Assembly: GCA_017963875.1 (NCBI GenBank)
Contig: JAGCTA010000488.1
Location: 1-9,716, forward strand
Source of the DNA: Victivallales bacterium
GTDB taxonomy: Bacteria > Verrucomicrobiota > Lentisphaeria > Oligosphaerales > Oligosphaeraceae
Direction: 5' to 3'
Length of the DNA: 9,716 nt
In this document: positions 1 through 6,362 of the stretch, in pieces
Position numbering within the stretch: the first letter of the stretch is position 1
How the letters are laid out: every line of letters begins with the position of its first letter
The notes under the pieces: model-generated
The model's input: the letters and a program-made list of their open reading frames with translations, nothing else
Databases searched by the model: none
What the model was told of the DNA's origin: nothing
Program-made: the position numbers and the translations under genes

Positions 1-2
1 CA

Positions 3-2954
3 CGAGCCGTTACACAGGCGTCTGGCAAGAAAAATGCCAAAGGGGCGACTGAATTTCTTGTGGTGATGTTTTTCCTTCTGATTGTGCTTGGCGCGATGAT
101 CGCATTGGTTGTTTCCAAACAGCGTTCGGAATCGGCTTCAGGACAATTGAACTATGAGTTGGAATCTGGGCAGAAACTCAATGGTTCTGAAGCAAAGCCT
201 GAAAATACATCGCCTCCAACGGGGAATGTTTCTGAGCCTGAGACTCGGTTACCATCACGCGCGGAGACGGTTGGCGGTGATAGTACGATTGCCGATGGAA
301 GGACTACCACGATAGCGAACTCGTCTGGTGGAAAAGCAAGTGTGGAATTGCAACCTGTTGTTGAAGCATCTGCTGCAGCCGTGGTAACGACGGAACAATC
401 TACAACTGATGTGAAAACAGATTCGGAAGACTCGCAGGAAACAACGGGAGAGGAAACGGATGGCCAGGCGAAAACCGAGGCGGCAGATAGTCAGGAGGAG
501 GCTGACGATACTACGTTACAGGCGAAGAACGATGGCGAGGAAAACACGGCGACGGCGAAGGAGGCGATTCGAGCAGACCATTTGCTGTCATACGATTTGA
601 ACAATTCCCAGATTGAATTCATGGCGAATCTCCAACTTGCGTTGCTGTGGTTGGAAAGAAGCGCACCGACTATTCGCTTGCAGAATCTCCATGCGTTTGA
701 AGAGGCGTTGAAGGCATATCGTGAGCAAGAGGATTGCCCTGAATCTCAGAAGGCATCTGCTAAATTTGTTGAGGAAGAACTTCTGACGGGATATCGTCGG
801 CTGCCAACCGTATTGAAAGAACGGATGCAGGAAATACGACAGATGTCGTTCACTGTTGACCGTGAAACCTGGAATGTTCAGGAATTCGGTGACATGGATG
901 CGAAAATGTCCATGGTGAAAGTCTCCAAGCCAGGTGGCAGCAATCATTTGCCGAAAGACTGGGCGACGCTTCAGAAACGAGGGATTATTGCTGGAATATG
1001 CAGGCAGTTAATTGAATCTGGGAAGCATCAATTGTCCGAAGACACGAGTTTGCTTGCCAGTCTAGCACTGACTGGGCAAATTCGAGAGTATGCCCGCCTC
1101 CTTAAAACATACCAGTTGGGCGAGGATGACAGTTTTTGGATACTGCCTGTTGAATGGGAGCGTTTCCGCGAAAACCAGAAGGCGGAACGAAATGCTCTTG
1201 GATTGCTTCAACAGATAATTGTCTATGCGGACAATGACAGCATTGAAGGAGTCTATGTGAAGGCAGGCGAATTGACGGACAAGTACAGTTCAACGCAATT
1301 ATACGCGATTTTGAGCCCTATGGTTCAGCCGTTGTTTGAAAACTGCAAGGGAATCTGTTCTGCTGAGAAATCGAAACAACTCCTAAAGGATTCACAGAAC
1401 TCATTGCTCGAAAACGAGATATCGTCTCCATCCGAAGTGTATTCGCCGTTGATGTTTTGGATTGCACGATATGGAAATCCCGCTCAAGGCTCCAAAATCG
1501 AAAACAAGAATGAGCGTCTGCTGGATAATGCAATCAAGCGATTGGCGGAAGATGAGAACTATGCGCCGACTTCAATTGACTTCGTGCGCGCGGTTCCGTT
1601 CCTTCTGACAGATACTCAAGAACGCCGAGCAGATTTGTCTCCAACGATGGCTCAAAAGTATCTTTCTGAAAACAAGGAAGATGCAAAGAAAGATAAAGTG
1701 TTTAAACGTCTGGATAGCCAGATGTCAATACTGGCGCGGCTTGAAATAGGTGATTGGAATTACGCAAGGAAAAATAATCGTCAGTTGCAATGGAAGGAAC
1801 TTGACGGCATGTCTGTTCAGGAATTGCCTGATGACGGTTTGCCCTTGTCAATAGCCTCGCTGTATGGCAGGGCATTGTTGATGGCGCGTTTTGAAGGGGA
1901 CATGGACCGTGCAGACAAATCCATGGCACCGTTGCTTAAGGTGAACAAAAGCAGCCGAGTTGCTGTCGCCGCCTATTCGGCGGTCCTTGAATACTGGCTG
2001 TTGACACGCAGGGGACAATTCAGCGCTTCCGATTTGCCAATTCCCTTTGCGGCACGTTCTGTGCTAAGAAACGCAATGCAGGCAGAAAGGCAATGGCAGT
2101 ATGATTCCAAGAGAAAATTCGCTTATTTGTACCTGGCGGCACTTTTTGAGTCAGGGCTGGACAGCGAGGCGTTGAATCTCCTGAAATCCATTGACAAGGA
2201 CAAGGACGATATTGTCGAAAAACTGGATATTAAAGAACATTATCAGCCATATTTTACGGAATTGATTGAAATTCATGAGGCTGCGACAAATGATGAGGAT
2301 GCTGAAGGAAACATTTCGCAATTGGAAAAGAAGGTTGCCGCTTTCCACGATGTGAAATATACGATGGAATACTTTAAGGCGAAGTTCAGTGCTTGTGGAG
2401 AACGTCCCTTGACAGGAAAGAGGGACAGACAATTCAAGGACTTATTCTCTAAATATCTGCCATTTTCACGGCTGATTGGAGGCGATGTGTGTTGGGACTG
2501 GACGTTGCGGCGGATCGCATGGGAACTTGCCGAGGACAACATGGAAAATGCCATGGAAGTGGCTGAATGGGTATTGGAACAGCAGTATGCCAGCCTGATT
2601 CCTTATTATGGACGCCTACTTGCGTTACGTGCGGGACTGCGTCTGTTGCAAGGCAGGCATGACGCTTTGCTGGATGCGACTTTTCTGGCCGAGAAAGCAA
2701 CGGTTTTGTCTGACGGCGAACAGAAGTTCTTCAAGTCGTTTGCATCCTATCCACGCATAGGCGATTATAAATTCAAAGGAACATCTCGTCATCAGGAATA
2801 TTTCTGGTATCAATGGCTTATGGCTTGTGAGCAATTCGGCGAAAAAGGAAAGGAATCTAGCGAGTTCAATGCTCTCCAAGGGCGCAGGGAAGAAAATGCC
2901 CTAAGCGAGCGGGTGTTGCTGACGGGGCTGGAGAAGTTCATTCAAAAACGCTGA
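3..2954 (+). CDS. Large single-pass membrane protein with acidic linker and helical C-terminal domain, unknown family (5' end probably outside window)
   Basis: I do not recognise the family. The first possible start inside the window is GTG at 60 (964 residues), with further candidates GTG 63 and ATG 66. The frame is open leftward to the window edge, though, and encodes a short basic stretch including KKNAKG just before a hydrophobic run (FFLLIVLGAMIALVV). This looks like a positive-inside anchor, so the real start is probably upstream of base 1. Numbering from GTG 60, residues 3-18 form one transmembrane segment. Residues about 20-165 are low-complexity and rich in Glu, Asp, Ser, Thr and Ala, so probably an extended linker outside the cytoplasm. 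Residues about 170-964 are rich in helix-forming residues; the last 200 resemble helical-hairpin (TPR-like) repeats without a clean consensus. No catalytic motif is visible. A protein-interaction or scaffold role is inference. The next gene, lptB, has its own promoter. Confidence 0.8.
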   Translation, partial: RAVTQASGKKNAKGATEFLVVMFFLLIVLGAMIALVVSKQRSESASGQLNYELESGQKLNGSEAKPENTSPPTGNVSEPETRLPSRAETVGGDSTIADGRTTTIANSSGGKASVELQPVVEASAAAVVTTEQSTTDVKTDSEDSQETTGEETDGQAKTEAADSQEEADDTTLQAKNDGEENTATAKEAIRADHLLSYDLNNSQIEFMANLQLALLWLERSAPTIRLQNLHAFEEALKAYREQEDCPESQKASAKFVEEELLTGYRRLPTVLKERMQEIRQMSFTVDRETWNVQEFGDMDAKMSMVKVSKPGGSNHLPKDWATLQKRGIIAGICRQLIESGKHQLSEDTSLLASLALTGQIREYARLLKTYQLGEDDSFWILPVEWERFRENQKAERNALGLLQQIIVYADNDSIEGVYVKAGELTDKYSSTQLYAILSPMVQPLFENCKGICSAEKSKQLLKDSQNSLLENEISSPSEVYSPLMFWIARYGNPAQGSKIENKNERLLDNAIKRLAEDENYAPTSIDFVRAVPFLLTDTQERRADLSPTMAQKYLSENKEDAKKDKVFKRLDSQMSILARLEIGDWNYARKNNRQLQWKELDGMSVQELPDDGLPLSIASLYGRALLMARFEGDMDRADKSMAPLLKVNKSSRVAVAAYSAVLEYWLLTRRGQFSASDLPIPFAARSVLRNAMQAERQWQYDSKRKFAYLYLAALFESGLDSEALNLLKSIDKDKDDIVEKLDIKEHYQPYFTELIEIHEAATNDEDAEGNISQLEKKVAAFHDVKYTMEYFKAKFSACGERPLTGKRDRQFKDLFSKYLPFSRLIGGDVCWDWTLRRIAWELAEDNMENAMEVAEWVLEQQYASLIPYYGRLLALRAGLRLLQGRHDALLDATFLAEKATVLSDGEQKFFKSFASYPRIGDYKFKGTSRHQEYFWYQWLMACEQFGEKGKESSEFNALQGRREENALSERVLLTGLEKFIQKR

Positions 2955-2991
2955 TGGAATGTTCCTGTGACCAATTTGCGCCTTTTTCTTC

Positions 2992-3040
2992 AAAAATCTT
3001 CAAAACGCTATTGACATTCGCCTGTTGCACTGCAAATTAT
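2992..3040 (+). promoter_or_regulatory. Promoter of lptB with A-tract upstream element
   Basis: A perfect -35 hexamer TTGACA lies at 3011-3016, followed after 18 bases by AATTAT at 3035-3040, a 4/6 match to TATAAT. Just upstream are two A-tracts, AAAAA at 2992-2996 and AAAA at 3002-3005, spaced by one helical turn within a repeated TCTTCAAAA. They sit where an UP element would contact the alpha subunit of RNA polymerase. A start site near 3047 is inferred. A competing -10 (TATTCT at 3038) would give a 21-base spacer and is less likely. Confidence 0.5.
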
Positions 3041-3047
3041 TCTTGTG

Positions 3048-3061
3048 CCGCCTTCGGGCGG
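3048..3061 (+). other. C(UUCG)G tetraloop hairpin in lptB leader
   Basis: CCGCC (3048-3052), the loop TTCG (3053-3056) and GGCGG (3057-3061) form a perfect five-pair stem closed by the very stable C(UUCG)G tetraloop. No T-run follows, so it is not an intrinsic terminator on this strand. If transcription starts near 3047 it would be the extreme 5' end of the lptB mRNA, where such hairpins can protect against 5'-dependent decay; that role is inference. Confidence 0.55.
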
Positions 3062-3097
3062 AATGTCGAAAATGAAATGATTTGAAGATAGCCCGAA

Positions 3098-3844
3098 TTG
3101 CTAATGCCCAACGAAGAAGACAAACTATTGTTGAAAGCAGAAGGCCTAGTCAAGGAATATGGCCGCCGACGCGTAGTGAACAAAGTGTCTCTGACGGTCA
3201 AGGCAGGCGAAGTCGTCGGATTGCTTGGACCGAATGGCGCTGGCAAGACGACGTCCTTTTACATGATTGTCGGTTTGATTCAGCCGAATGAAGGCAGGAT
3301 TGAATTTCAGGGGCGTGATGTCAGTGGAATGGCGATGTTCGAGCGGGCGCGGCTTGGCATGGGCTATCTTGCGCAGGAGCCATCCATCTTCCGCAAGTTG
3401 ACTGTTCGTGACAACGTAATGGCGATTTTGGAAACACTGGCCTTGGGAACAAAGGAGCGTGAAAGGCGTCTAACGGAATTGTTGAACGAACTTCAGTTGA
3501 CGCATCTGGCTAAGCAGAAAGCCATGACGCTCAGTGGTGGCGAACGGCGGCGGCTAGAGATAACGCGGGCGTTGGCGACCAATCCGTCGTTCATCATGCT
3601 TGACGAGCCATTCGGAGGCGTTGATCCCATCAATGTCAACGAGGTTCAGAAAATCATCGCGAATCTGCGCGACCGTGGATTGGGCATCCTCATTACCGAC
3701 CACAATGTCAGGGAGACCCTGGCGGTCGTGGACAGGGCATATCTCATCTGCAACGGCGAGATCCTGTTTACGGGGACAGGAGAGGAACTGCTGAATGACC
3801 CGAATGCGCGCAAGGTGTATCTCGGACCGAGTTTCAATTCATGA
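3098..3844 (+). CDS. lptB: LPS export ABC transporter ATP-binding protein LptB
   Basis: This is the cytoplasmic ATPase that powers extraction of lipopolysaccharide from the inner membrane by LptFG and its transfer along the LptC-LptA bridge to the LptDE translocon. The 248-residue product has the normal family length and every ABC motif: Walker A GPNGAGKTT at 44-52, Q-loop Gln93 in LAQEPSIFRKLTV, signature LSGGERRR at 145-152, Walker B FIMLDE at 165-170 followed by PFGGVDP, and the switch histidine in TDHNVRETL (His202). The LAQEPSIF and SGGERRRLEI stretches are characteristic of LptB rather than other small ABC ATPases. The start is TTG at 3098 or ATG at 3104, two codons in; ATG is the better codon, but the only SD-like sequence (GAAG, 3084-3087) sits 10 bases from the TTG. 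No lptA, lptC or lptFG is adjacent within the window, although lptA/lptC are common upstream neighbours elsewhere. Confidence 0.95.
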   Translation: MLMPNEEDKLLLKAEGLVKEYGRRRVVNKVSLTVKAGEVVGLLGPNGAGKTTSFYMIVGLIQPNEGRIEFQGRDVSGMAMFERARLGMGYLAQEPSIFRKLTVRDNVMAILETLALGTKERERRLTELLNELQLTHLAKQKAMTLSGGERRRLEITRALATNPSFIMLDEPFGGVDPINVNEVQKIIANLRDRGLGILITDHNVRETLAVVDRAYLICNGEILFTGTGEELLNDPNARKVYLGPSFNS

Positions 3845-3894
3845 TTTTATAGGGGAAGACCTTGGGAGGAATAAACAACCTGAATTCGTGAAGT

Positions 3895-3907
3895 ACCGTC
3901 TGACGGT
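3895..3907. repeat. 13-base inverted repeat in lptB-hpf gap
   Basis: ACCGT (3895-3899) and ACGGT (3903-3907) form perfect 5-base arms around CTG. It lies 20 bases before the larger palindrome at 3928-3952. It could be a short RNA hairpin or a protein-binding half of a composite site. No T-run follows, so a terminator role for lptB is unlikely. Confidence 0.4.
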
Positions 3908-3927
3908 CGATTTCATTGTCGAGTTTC

Positions 3928-3952
3928 GGTCACGTATGTCGAATACATGACC
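3928..3952. repeat. 25-base near-perfect palindrome upstream of hpf (operator or leader hairpin)
   Basis: The arms GGTCACGTAT (3928-3937) and ATACATGACC (3943-3952) flank GTCGA and match at 9 of 10 positions. The symmetry suits either a dimeric regulator's operator or an mRNA stem of nine pairs with one mismatch. It ends 79 bases before the hpf start codon. The pentamer GTCGA occurs three times here (3906, 3918, 3938). Which protein or process uses it cannot be told from sequence. Confidence 0.5.
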
Positions 3953-4031
3953 ACGAGTCTTCTGGAAATCGCCACGCCATCCGACTCTTTACTGATTCAG
4001 GAACAACTAACCCAAAAGGAGTAAAAGCAGT

Positions 4032-4412
4032 ATGGAAATCAACATCAACTCCAAGCATTTTGAAATTGATGACGACCTGCGTTCATTCACGGAAGGCCAG
4101 GTCAATAAGGTGGTGGAAGAATTTGAGAATCCTAAACTCAATTCAGTGAAAGTTATTCTCACAAGTGAACGCAATTTTGTGATTGCGACAGTCAACGTCA
4201 CAGGAAAGAATATCAATTTTAATGCCAAGTCCAAGGACGATTCAGCAAAGACCGCCATCGCAAAATCCATCGACAAGATCACGACACAGTTGCGTCGCTA
4301 CCTGGACAAGATTCAGGATGCCTCTGTCAAGGCCGACCCGAAGACAAAGGAACGCATTTGGACCACGACGGATGTGGCGAATGAATCTACAGAGTTCGAG
4401 GACGATATCTAA
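4032..4412 (+). CDS. hpf: Ribosome hibernation promoting factor, short form (HPF/RaiA family)
   Basis: This family binds the decoding region of the 30S subunit during slow growth or stress, blocks tRNA and mRNA sites and helps store ribosomes as inactive particles. The 126-residue protein fits the single S30AE domain: a beta strand at the N terminus (MEININSKHFEI), helix about 14-33, central strands about 38-64, and a second helix about 69-96 rich in Lys and Arg (AKTAIAKSIDKITTQLRRYLDKI region), giving the basic rRNA-binding face. It ends in an acidic tail (113-126) and lacks the C-terminal dimerisation domain of long HPF, so it would need a partner such as RMF, or act alone. The SD AAAAGGAG (4014-4021) sits 10 bases before the ATG. 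An intrinsic terminator follows immediately. The 187-base gap from lptB contains two inverted repeats that may regulate it. In many Proteobacteria hpf follows lptB-rpoN; here rpoN is missing between them. Confidence 0.9.
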   Translation: MEININSKHFEIDDDLRSFTEGQVNKVVEEFENPKLNSVKVILTSERNFVIATVNVTGKNINFNAKSKDDSAKTAIAKSIDKITTQLRRYLDKIQDASVKADPKTKERIWTTTDVANESTEFEDDI

Positions 4413-4426
4413 AAAAAAATTAAATG

Positions 4427-4459
4427 GCTGGCATCCACTAGCGATGCCAGCACATTTTT
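4427..4459 (+). terminator. Intrinsic terminator after hpf
   Basis: GCTGGCATC (4427-4435) pairs perfectly with GATGCCAGC (4443-4451) around a seven-base loop, and TTTTT follows at 4455-4459. If A4452 is bulged the stem extends by about five pairs into flanking A/T bases. The run of nine A at 4411-4419 gives the mirror-image T-tract on the minus strand, so it may work in both directions. It lies only a few bases before the next gene's first possible start, so dCMP deaminase expression needs its own promoter or read-through. Confidence 0.8.
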
Positions 4460-4465
4460 AATTGA

Positions 4466-5026
4466 ATGGGTAAGCCCATGGATTTTACTATTGTCATGCC
4501 CAAGGACACGAATTGGCGACGTCCGTCATGGGATGAGTATTTTCTGAAACTGGCCATGCTTGCATCGGAACGCGCGACTTGCCCTCGGATGCACTGTGGC
4601 TGTGTGCTTGTCAGAGACAAATTTGTCCTTGCGACTGGCTACAACGGCTCGCTTCCAGGCACGCCGCACTGCTATGAAGAGGGCTGCATGGTCGTGAACA
4701 ATCATTGTGTCCGCACAAATCATGCGGAAGTCAATGCTGTGAGCCAGGCGTCGCAGCATGGCGTCAGCCTGGCGGGGGCGACGGCATATATTACCAATAT
4801 GCCATGTACCAACTGCGCAAAACTGCTTGTCGCCGCAGGAATCAAGCGCGTGGTTGTTTTTTCAGGCTTCCATGACACTTTGGCCGAACTTTTTTTTGAG
4901 CAGGCTGGTGTGGCATTGGATCGTCTGCCAATGCCTGAGCGCGTCATTCATTATGATTTGGATGCGTTTACATCGGCAAAGCCGTTTGATACAGACAATC
5001 TGCCGCAACCGCCACGTATTTCCTGA
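4466..5026 (+). CDS. Deoxycytidylate (dCMP) deaminase, zinc-dependent (ComEB-like)
   Basis: It converts dCMP to dUMP, the substrate of thymidylate synthase, in the cytoplasm. The 186-residue length suits the family. The catalytic zinc site is complete: His86-Ala-Glu88 in TNHAEVNAV, with Glu88 as proton shuttle, and the cysteines of PCTNC (Cys114 and Cys117). The opening RPSWDEYFLKLAMLAS and the substrate-loop sequence GYNGSLPGTPHC with a following EEGC are typical of dCMP deaminases rather than cytidine or tRNA-adenosine deaminases. Three in-frame ATGs (4466, 4478, 4496) lie ahead of the conserved RPSWDEY; none has a convincing SD, and 4466 is just seven bases past the hpf terminator's T-tract, so the N terminus could be 4 or 10 residues shorter. 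The last 20 residues are Pro-rich and probably variable. Confidence 0.93.
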   Translation: MGKPMDFTIVMPKDTNWRRPSWDEYFLKLAMLASERATCPRMHCGCVLVRDKFVLATGYNGSLPGTPHCYEEGCMVVNNHCVRTNHAEVNAVSQASQHGVSLAGATAYITNMPCTNCAKLLVAAGIKRVVVFSGFHDTLAELFFEQAGVALDRLPMPERVIHYDLDAFTSAKPFDTDNLPQPPRIS

Positions 5027-5090
5027 TGTCCTTTTGTCTGTTAGTTGAATGGTTGTCCTTATGCATTATTCCATTCTAACCGTAGCGACG

Positions 5091-5097
5091 AAAGGAG
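5091..5097 (+). promoter_or_regulatory. Ribosome binding site that fixes the next start
   Basis: AAAGGAG is a strong SD. It is one base from ATG 5099, too close to work, but 10 bases from in-frame ATG 5108, the same spacing as the hpf SD in this window. It therefore favours 5108 over 5099 and over the upstream TTG at 5045. Confidence 0.7.
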
Positions 5098-5107
5098 CAT
5101 GAAGGTT

Positions 5108-6331
5108 ATGGAAACATTTGAATTTGCGGAAAACGTCGAAAGGTTTATTGACGAGCAGATGACTGACTCCGTGGGGAGAATCTTCTCCCAGATTGACGCT
5201 TCGACCTTGAAAATGATGACAGAGGAGTTTTTCAAGGATGCCAAAATGGCGGATTGGATTGCTCCAGCCGTAAAACAGTATTCCTTGCCAGGGTTTCATG
5301 CCTACGAAAATGTCGGAATGGTGACTGGAGCCTATCTTCAGTCTCTTGTTTACAAATACAGAATATCCCCATCGCCAGGGCTTCTGGAACGCATACAGAA
5401 AAAAGTGGATGCTCTTCTGTACATTGCAGAACTGGGACGGCAATTGGAATGGGGCTTCTTCCCCAAATGCTATGATGGAGGCTTTTCTGCAGAAACAAGC
5501 ACCGACCAGGTGCTGTCGTGTGTCAGCGCCTTGGATCTAGCATATAACCTTGTTCCTTCGACTGTGCAGGCAAAGATTACCGATTTCATCGTGCACGCCG
5601 TCGAGTTCTGGAGGAAACGCGATTATTGCTATTCGTATTGGACCCTCAAGGACATGCGCTGGCCTGAACTGCGTTTTCCTCCGCTTCTCTATCTGGAGGC
5701 AAAATACAGCGGTGATGCCGCTGTGCTAGCGGAGGCGGACGCCATAACGGAGAAGAATCTTGCTCATATCCCTGAAAATAGCAAGATTTTGAACAGCAAA
5801 CGGACCGAATTCGAAAAAAAGAACCACTGTCTGCTTTTGTGGGCATACGGAGACGCTTGCAGTATGGATACGCTAAATGCCGACCTGGTGTTGAGAAGCA
5901 CGCCTGGCAGCCGTTTTGAGGAGTTCTGGAGGAAGAGCATGGTGACCATCTGGAAAGAGGGCGAGTTGACTCTGACGGATGATGGCAACTATTACGCGAT
6001 GGCTCTTCTGGACCTCAAGACGGGGCAGGTAAGCAGGACGAACACCAGCCAGTTCTTTGACTGGTATGGTTATCGAAGCGCCTGGAGCACGATGATTGTC
6101 CGCGGTGGTCTGCTGGCCTCAATGTGGAATCCATGGGAGCGCAATGGTATCATGAAAAAGGCTAAAGAGGTTCTGGACAAATTCACGGATGTGCGCCAGT
6201 TCAACTACCGTCATCCAGATGATGCTGTTCTTTTGCCGCCTGCAGGTCGATACACAACGAGATTCCTTAGCGGAGATTCCATCACCAACTTCCTCTGGAG
6301 TGTCCGTCTGATTCAATATTTGGAAGCGTGA
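5108..6331 (+). CDS. Cytoplasmic protein of unknown function, possible alpha/alpha-barrel (six-hairpin-like) fold
   Basis: I do not recognise a specific family. From ATG 5108 the protein has 407 residues with no signal peptide or membrane segment. It is mostly amphipathic helix with aromatic-rich turns: PGFHAYENVGMVTGAYL (61-77), WGFFPKCYDGGF (115-126), ETSTDQVLSCVSALDLAYNL (129-148), YCYSYWTLKDMRWPEL (173-188), FFDWYGYRSAWSTMIVRGGL (316-335) and SITNFLWSVRLIQYLE at the C terminus. Regularly repeated helical hairpins with Trp/Tyr/Asp-rich loops recall the (alpha/alpha)6 barrels of intracellular glycosidases and lyases, and the TSTDQ segment resembles the loop after an early helix in such proteins. 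This fold is inference and no catalytic pair is assigned. It is followed after 31 bases by the metallophosphoesterase gene, so the two are probably co-transcribed and may act on the same substrate. An imperfect inverted repeat (5044-5080) lies in its leader. Confidence 0.8.
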   Translation: METFEFAENVERFIDEQMTDSVGRIFSQIDASTLKMMTEEFFKDAKMADWIAPAVKQYSLPGFHAYENVGMVTGAYLQSLVYKYRISPSPGLLERIQKKVDALLYIAELGRQLEWGFFPKCYDGGFSAETSTDQVLSCVSALDLAYNLVPSTVQAKITDFIVHAVEFWRKRDYCYSYWTLKDMRWPELRFPPLLYLEAKYSGDAAVLAEADAITEKNLAHIPENSKILNSKRTEFEKKNHCLLLWAYGDACSMDTLNADLVLRSTPGSRFEEFWRKSMVTIWKEGELTLTDDGNYYAMALLDLKTGQVSRTNTSQFFDWYGYRSAWSTMIVRGGLLASMWNPWERNGIMKKAKEVLDKFTDVRQFNYRHPDDAVLLPPAGRYTTRFLSGDSITNFLWSVRLIQYLEA

Positions 6332-6362
6332 CTTTATACTGAAAAATCCAAGGAACTCAACG

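Noticed and set aside
588..947. 119-codon minus-strand open frame in the membrane-protein gene
   Set aside because: Antisense to a continuous long frame, with no SD and no domain.
3048..3061. UUCG hairpin as an intrinsic terminator of the membrane-protein gene
   Set aside because: No T-run follows on the plus strand, and it lies downstream of a good promoter for lptB.
3888..3950. 20-codon GTG-started frame (MKYRLTVDFIV...) between lptB and hpf
   Set aside because: The nearest SD is 18 bases upstream, too far, and its length is within chance expectation. Kept only as a possible leader peptide within the hpf leader finding.
5045..5107. TTG start at 5045 or ATG at 5099 for the 407-residue protein
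   Set aside because: TTG 5045 has no SD and its extension has no sign of coding; ATG 5099 is one base from the SD. ATG 5108 has ideal spacing.
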